Shown here: positions 58,556 through 64,000 of the stretch, piece after piece
Layout of the letters: each line of letters begins with the position of its first letter
Numbering within the stretch: position 1 is the first letter of the stretch
Assembly (NCBI GenBank): GCA_037951105.1
Contig: JBAMJV010003299.1
Location: forward strand, 186,001-250,000
Source: Echinarachnius parma
Taxonomy: Eukaryota; Echinodermata; Echinoidea; Clypeasteroida; Echinarachniidae
Reading direction: 5' to 3'
Length of the DNA: 64,000 bases
Program-made: the position numbers and the translations under genes
Notes under the pieces: model-generated
Told to the model about the DNA's origin: nothing
Seen by the model: only the letters and a program-made list of their open reading frames with translations
Database searches by the model: none

Positions 58556-58859
58556 TACATGTACATTACAACTGTAGAAATATTTTTGTCGAAACAGAAT
58601 TGTCAAAAACTTCTTGGTTTAGAAAATTATGAGTTTACTTATATGGGACTTACTTTTCGTAATAGGTTTGTTTATCATAACTTTGATACTACCCAGGTCG
58701 AAAAAACAGTTGGAAACCAGTTGCCAACTGGTACCATATATATATATAAAATGGGGAAAGAATAACTAGAAAAGCATTTACTTTGTATTATTTAATGGGG
58801 TTATTACTTTCATCTTTTTGCATTTAGCAACAAAACACTTCATTTGAATTTGAATTTAC

Positions 58860-59094
58860 CTTGATCCATCGCAGAATTCAATGTTGAGCTTTCCATCGCT
58901 AACCCCTGTGACCTTGCCTGGCAGGTAGCTCATGGTGTCTTGGCTGACAATAGCGAGCACATGGTCGCCAAGCGCCATCTTCTGCCGTCGCGTGAAGGAG
59001 CCAAAGATATGGCGGCTGTTCTGCACCGAGACAGACTCATCTGCCCATTCTATAACAAACATGGGGCTCTGCTCCACTCTGGACTTGACAAACC
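58860..59094 (-). CDS. DUF4537/VWA3B-like gene, exon with repeated barrel module
   Basis: This 235-bp exon has acceptor CATTTCTCAG above 59094 (phase 1) and donor GTAAAT below 58860 (phase 2). It encodes FVKSRVEQSPMFVIEWADE, then SFTRRQKMALGDHVLAI and YLPGKVTGVSDGKLNIEFCD. This is a Tudor-like barrel pattern (GD.VLA ... Y.PG.V ... G.L.IEF.DG) seen in DUF4537 proteins such as VWA3B. Joined to the previous exon it continues GHYYLG into FVKSRV. The function of the domain is not established; VWA3B-type proteins are often linked to cilia, but that is family knowledge and not visible here. Confidence 0.85.
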
Positions 59095-59730
59095 CTGAGA
59101 AATGAAGGGCAAAGCATGATGTCATAATGACTATAATCAGAATATATATCAAGTGCTTTAATTATGCCTGGTTTAAAACACTTTGTATTATAATACAGAT
59201 AATAATGTAGTACACTGACTCATGAAATTAAGAACAGGTATTATCTGTTTTATAAAACGAGCTCAACTACGGAATTGTTTATGATCGCTGGATTATTTCA
59301 AACATTTCAAACATGCTTGTCACAATTATTGGTCTAGCCTAGCTGTCAACTAGATTTTAAAGTGGGAATTTCTAATTACTGAGACTAACTCATCACTCGA
59401 TCACGGACTCACTCACTCACTCTTTGACTGTGCACACATAGCTGCCTGTGCCAGTCGATCACATTCACTCGAGTCAGTCAATTGAATACAAATTGTCGCG
59501 AAATTGCATAAAACTGTCAGTAAAAAGTGTATTTCCATTCCCTGTATTAAAAATATCAGACCGCGTATCATCTTATTTACGAAACTACCTAAAATTTGTT
59601 TGATATGGAATATATAATTTACAAAACGATGCATTTTCCGCCCTTTCCACGATCACTTTCGCAGTTTGTCGGCGGTCCTAACAACAAAAACAACACGTAA
59701 AAAGCATTGTGACGTCACAACCGTGCCGAT

Positions 59731-59778
59731 GGTGTGCAACAAAAAGTGATATCAGCAGTTGTTGCACACTTTCGGCAA
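59731..59778. repeat. Stem-loop
   Basis: GCCGATGGTGTGCAACAA and TTGTTGCACACTTTCGGC are near-perfect complements around a 12-base loop. Confidence 0.6.
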
Positions 59779-60439
59779 GGTGGTGCATGTTGGTTGAAAT
59801 TCATGAATTGTTTCGTGACAGGATTTAGCCAATCAAGTTACTGAATTTACCAGAGCCATTTTTATAACTTTAATTATCACCCAGACATAAGCTGACCTAC
59901 CACGATGAGGCATGAATATCAAACACAGGGTAGCAATCATAGCCTGCCATTCAGGTGGGCATGTTTCCACCCCACCGAGTAGTGAATTAGGTTCTTTTCC
60001 ATGCATACATATTTTGCATATAACAAAATGCTTTATGTTAAACAAAATTTTGCTCGCTTGCTTATTGTTACTGTTTTATAAGCATTTTATTGTTATTCTT
60101 TTGCCCTACCTCAATGAATTTGTATTTTGATATTTATATTTAAAACATTAATGATAACTTGCTTATTATGTTATGTAAATTCTTTCAGTTTAATATGCTG
60201 ATATTTTTAAGTTAAATGATTAAAATTAAGTAATTCCTTATTACAATGTACTTAATTGATTGTAAACAAAACTAATTTCAGTTCACCAACTGCTTTCTTT
60301 TGTATTTTATGTGTATGTTTTTTCAGTCAATAAACTAAACATTATTATCACCTGACTTAGTAAATACAGTACATCAGCTGCCATGTAACATTTTTGGATG
60401 TTACATGGCACTGTTACATGGCAATTCAGATGATAAAAA

Positions 60440-60612
60440 AGTTGTTAACTTTGCCGTCGGGAAAATCATGGAATGTTCCCCTCAGGATTTTCGTGAAGAA
60501 AATAAGTCCCTCGACTACGTCTCGGGACTTATTTACTCTTCCCTCAATAGCATTTAAAATCCCTTGGGAGTGGAGCATTCCGTGCTTTTCCCTCCACCAC
60601 CAGTTAACAACT
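60440..60612. repeat. Imperfect foldback element
   Basis: Outer ends AGTTGTTAACT and AGTTAACAACT are inverted repeats. Inside, AATAAGTCCCTCGA and TCGGGACTTATT form a second stem, and GGAATGTTCCCCTC pairs with GAGTGGAGCATTCC-like sequence. No target duplication was resolved. Confidence 0.55.
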
Positions 60613-61339
60613 GTATACTATCATACAGTGTGACTCTCCTACACACTGGACCTCCTTTGGATATTCTTATGAAAAGGGATGGGATATTTTCCCATAGAGT
60701 CCATGTGGAAAGCATGAAATCACACATCGACATAATTTAGACGTGTCGTGTATAGGGTAAACATAGTACTAGTAGAGCTGCAAACTTCAATTGGGAGTAA
60801 CAAGACCAAACCATTAGACCAACTGTACTCCAACAAAATATTCCCTTTTAAATTAAAACACAACATGCACTTTCATAAACAAATAAAATGACTTTTATTT
60901 ACCTACGCCTTTCTGTTCCAGCCCGTTTATTCCAGAATTGTTTAGGTTTTCTTAATGCCCATTTGACCTTTAACTTTAGAAATCAAGAAACTATCAATAT
61001 CTTTATGTATGTAGCAAATACCAAAATAAACCAATTATAACCTCCTCAGATTATACCATAGTTCTTCATGATTTCCTGGACAGGTATTAATGTCCAGCGA
61101 ACCACCATTTGGGGAAAAGTTTTGGAGAAATGCGGTATCCCTTACATTATAACATGTATTCACTTTGACAATAAACAAATTATCAATAATTTGACCTTGC
61201 TAAGTTCCCAAAATAGTAATGACTTTTCCTCCTTGCAATGACTGGATTTCCTACCGACATGTTCAGACATAATTGTTAAGCGCCTGTCCTTGAAGTTTGG
61301 AATCTTTTAGGTTATCTTATAATTGAACCTAGAGCTTAC

Positions 61340-61598
61340 CAAGATAATAGTGTCCTTCTTCTCCTTTCCTGGCCACGACCGGATGCCCCACCCACTTGTC
61401 TTCATGGCTCAGTATGTCCTCCACCACCTGTCCATGGAGTTTGGGATCAATGGGGTAGAGCTCCTCAGAAGGGACCTGGGCCAGCACCCCATTGTAGAAG
61501 CGCACCTGGTACCACAGGTCAGGCAGCACCCCACTGATGGTGGCAGGGGCATAGCCGGGTGGGCAGTCTGGGTGGCGGGCAATCACGGTGTCATCAAT
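61340..61598 (-). CDS. DUF4537/VWA3B-like gene, exon with DUF4537 core
   Basis: This 259-bp exon starts in phase 0 (acceptor GAATCCTCCACCAG above 61598) and ends in phase 1 (donor GTAAGC below 61340). It encodes DDTVIARHPDCPPGYAPATI, WYQVRFYNGVLAQVPSEELY and WVGHPVVARKGEEGHYYLG. Two barrel starts (TVIAR..GYAPATI and PVVAR..GHYYLG) show a repeated Tudor-like unit, the second completed by the exon at 58860-59094. The phase of both borders matches its neighbours. The locally higher GC content fits coding sequence. Confidence 0.9.
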
Positions 61599-62261
61599 CT
61601 GGTGGAGGATTCAACAGTAAGAATGATATGACCTATGCAGGACAATCAGTCATGGAAAGTGTACTCATAACACACTTCCCCATTATAGATCCAAAGCACA
61701 AATGTAGGCAATGAGGAAGTTGCCATGATAAATAATGTACTTTCCTTCGCCTAACACTAGATTTCTGATTTGGGGGCTACAAATTATCTAAAAAGGCCAA
61801 AGAAAGTCTGTGAAAATATGATTTCATGTACATGTTATTGTTGGTAAGATTACTTAAACCAAATTTTGTTTCACATTTCATATAATATATTTGTTTTAAT
61901 GTAGGTTCCATGAAGGGGATAAACCTGAATAGTTTGAGGGCATTTGCTGGTCCTCACTCCTCCTGTGTTAAACTGTTTATTTGTTGTCTTTTTCTTTGAG
62001 GCTATTTAGTATCATATGTGTTTAGTTGTTTTAATTGTAGTTTATTACAACCATTTTTTTAACATCTTTTCTATAGAGTGCAAATGTATTATATGCAATA
62101 TTGTTTAAATGTAAGCTTATACTTTGTCATTCCTGTGCCAATTTGCTCATAAGTGACAATTCTGATTCTGTACCCTTAGGCCACTTGTCTGCAAAGTAGT
62201 GAAGGCTAAAGAAGGGGGCTGGTCCTCCGGTTACTCTGTACATTTAACATCCCTTCCTTCG

Positions 62262-62532
62262 TAAATTTGCTACTTTTTCGTCTCCAGCGATCCTCCGAAC
62301 ACGGAGGCATTCTCGCTCCACGGCCTCCCATAGACAGAATAACCGCATGACTGCTCTCCCTCTGATAAGGAAGACAATGTGAGCCATACCGTACGGGGTA
62401 CTCGATTACGCAACATTGTCTTCCTTATCAAAGGGAGAGCAGTCATGCGGTTCTTCTGTCTATGGGAGGCAGTGGGGCGAGAATGTCTCAGTGTTCAGAG
62501 GATCGCTGGAGACGAAAAAGTAGCAAATTTAG
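62262..62532. mobile_element. Foldback MITE, about 271 bp
   Basis: Arms of about 115 bp (62262-62376 and 62419-62532) are reverse complements: TAAATTTGCTACTTTTTCGT outside and GGAAGACAATGT inside. A 42-bp loop separates them. Flanks are not clearly duplicated. Confidence 0.82.
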
Positions 62533-62609
62533 GAAACGACATTGCCTCAGAAAAATGGCCCTAGGATCCAAACGCCTTACCAAAAATCAATGCTCATGGT
62601 ATGAAACAT

Positions 62610-62662
62610 GTTTGTATTTAGCGCTATATAAGAAATAGTATTGTATTGTATTTTATTGTATC
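62610..62662 (+). repeat. LINE 3' tail fragment
   Basis: TTTAGCGCTATATAAGAAAT followed by a TATTG repeat is the same type of 3' terminus as at 23270-23325. Confidence 0.6.
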
Positions 62663-62819
62663 ATTTTGTTGGAAAAAGAATGTTCTACCCAATCAAGCAA
62701 AAACAATAACATTTGGTCGATGATGTTGATGAAATTAACGATCGTAGGTGTTGCATTCTTTCTGGGCCACCCTGTATAATAAACAAGGCGATAGCTGTAA
62801 TGTGTCTCGCCCACTTGCG

Positions 62820-63200
62820 CGCATTCATGCCAATGTAGATTGGTTACAAACAGATGCAGGGTTGGAAAATTATTAACCACTATAGCTTCTTGCCGGTAAA
62901 CTTATTTGACCTTTGACCTACAATGTACATTGTATTTATTTAACCTTTGACCCCAGGATATCATGGAGGCCAATATAGGGCATCTACCAATCAAGTTTGG
63001 TTACAAACAGATGCAGAGTTGGAAAGCTATCAACCCTAATAGAGTCTTGCAGGTAAACTTTCACATTTTACCTTTGACCTACTTATGAGACCTTTGACCC
63101 CGGACTATCATGGAGGCCAATATAGGGCATCTACCAATCAAGTTGGGTTAAAAACAGATGCAGGGTTGGAAAGCTATCAATCCTAAAAGACTCTTAACCC
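62820..63200. repeat. ~150-bp tandem repeat
   Basis: Three units start GGTTACAAACAGATGCAG near 62841, 62999 and 63147 (the last with one change). They carry ACCTTTGACC and ATCATGGAGGCCAATATAGG. Confidence 0.85.
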
Positions 63201-63269
63201 TAAACAGACACTAAGCAATTTGGATTCCTTAGTCTCCCTTGGTCTGGACAGAAATGAGTTTTGACAAAC

Positions 63270-63391
63270 CTGCATCAGTTGTCCAGTATGTTGCCTCTCT
63301 CTGAGGATGAGCTTCTCTGGAACCTTGATCACTGTGTTGTTGTTATCCACAACAAAGAAATCCCCATCATCAGCCTTTGACTCAATGGTTC
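63270..63391 (-). CDS. DUF4537/VWA3B-like gene, upstream exon
   Basis: This 122-bp exon starts in phase 1 (acceptor TTCTCCTAAG above 63391) and ends in phase 0 (donor GTTTGTC below 63270). It encodes TIESKADDGDFFVVDNNNTV and IKVPEKLILRERQHTGQLMQ. It splices in frame to IDDTVIAR of the next exon. The G..E....GDF.VVD....V pattern fits a preceding barrel unit. Upstream exons lie beyond the window or were not recognised in 63392-64000. Confidence 0.85.
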
Positions 63392-64000
63392 CTTAGGAGA
63401 AGGTGAAATTAAACAGAACAGTTTTGTATTGCTTCTGATGCATGGATAATTCCATGAATTTACTCGGGTGGCAATTTCCACCATCAAATGTTCATAAAGC
63501 AACTATTTCTAGCCTTAACCACCACCAGCTAGGTTATATCAATCATGCATGTAGTTTGGATAGGAGTTGGTGGTGTTATAACATTTACGTTCATCATATT
63601 TGCTCTTTTCAAAAAATAAGAAGGTAGAGGGTGGCTGCTCAATGGCAACTGCACCATCAAGTGAATTTTATTTGAACGGCCATTAATCTGATGCATTCGT
63701 GTGAATAAGCCAGTTCGGAGTTACGTTTTGCGCATGTGCAATACAAAGGTCAATCGTACGAATTCGGCATTCATCGAATTGAAAGGACTGGATAAGGTTC
63801 TTTACTTGTTATTCTTGAGTACATCGATTGGAAATTCCTTGATGCGAAGGTTGATCAATTGTTCTCATGAAAGTAACAAAGGATATCCCATGACGACCAT
63901 CTGCCACTCTGAACATGACTGCACAGAGTAAAGGCTTTATATCCTACCCATGATTGTAGAATTCAATGGTCAAGGGGTCAAACGTCCCATATGCTATCTC
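63392..64000. other. No recognised gene
   Basis: Probably intron of the VWA3B-like gene. Nothing was recognised on either strand. Confidence 0.45.

Larger units (their letters stand above)
31385..58859 (-). other. Candidate 27.5-kb last intron of the VWA3B-like gene
   Basis: No further minus-strand exon was recognised between 31384 and 58860, and the two exons are phase-compatible. The interval is crowded with MITEs, foldbacks, Tc1 relics and the 81-bp satellite, described separately. Confidence 0.5.
59095..61339 (-). other. Intron of the VWA3B-like gene
   Basis: It contains a stem-loop at 59731-59778, a GTGACGTCAC palindrome near 59710 and an imperfect foldback at 60440-60612. No coding exon was recognised. 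Confidence 0.55.
61599..63269 (-). other. Intron of the VWA3B-like gene
   Basis: It holds a foldback MITE (62262-62532), a LINE-like tail (62610-62660) and a ~150-bp tandem repeat (62820-63200). No exon was recognised. Confidence 0.6.

Overview
This is eukaryotic, animal-type DNA: AT-rich, with short coding exons separated by kilobase introns with GT/AG borders, dense interspersed repeats and microsatellites, and no operons. The tandem discoidin (F5/8 type C) plus EGF module, the multi-exon gene resembling vertebrate VWA3B, the CR1/Jockey-like LINEs and the many cut-and-paste DNA elements suggest a marine invertebrate, probably a non-vertebrate deuterostome such as an echinoderm or hemichordate. 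That placement is inference; the species cannot be fixed from the sequence.

Host genes. Two minus-strand genes are supported. Gene 1 (3.7-15.2 kb) is a partial discoidin/EGF protein. Read 5' to 3' it has the second and third exons of one discoidin domain (15151-15002, 14494-14347), all three exons of a second domain (12560-12391, 8950-8801, 5544-5397) and an EGF exon (3842-3726). All observed borders keep compatible phases. The two discoidin units share intron sequence as well as exons, so they arose by tandem genomic duplication. Gene 2 (31.1-63.4 kb) shows four minus-strand exons (63391-63270, 61598-61340, 59094-58860, 31384-31120) that join in frame. They encode the C-terminal part of a DUF4537/VWA3B-like protein, with a candidate 27.5-kb last intron that holds most of the satellites.

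Repeats by region. 0-3.65 kb: a 5'-truncated LINE split by a 2.2-kb DNA transposon with an 8-bp target duplication. 4.6-10 kb: a hairpin element, LINE fragments, a G-rich minisatellite interrupted by a foldback element, and a decayed Tc1-like transposase. 11-13.6 kb: TTAA-flanked MITEs. 15.66-18.12 kb: a probable DNA transposon carrying a spaced lattice of one 14-bp motif. 18.12-23.3 kb: a decayed CR1-group LINE interrupted by a 2.26-kb PIF/Harbinger element with a TTA duplication. 23.8-25.6 kb: a 46-bp satellite. 27-46.8 kb: TTAA MITEs, several palindromic foldback elements, tRNA-derived SINE heads, a second foldback copy with an 8-bp duplication, a 130-150-bp array, a promoter-like TATA/octamer island, and a second Tc1-like relic carrying two younger insertions. 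48.0-51.2 kb: an 81-bp satellite whose every unit contains a hairpin. 52.5-53.2 kb: short hairpin repeats. 58-64 kb: the VWA3B-like exons with foldbacks between them.

No CRISPR array, rRNA gene, functional tRNA gene or bacterial-type system was seen. The most unusual content is the diversity of foldback and TIR elements with readable target-site duplications, the element-derived satellites, and the motif lattice at 15.7-17.8 kb.
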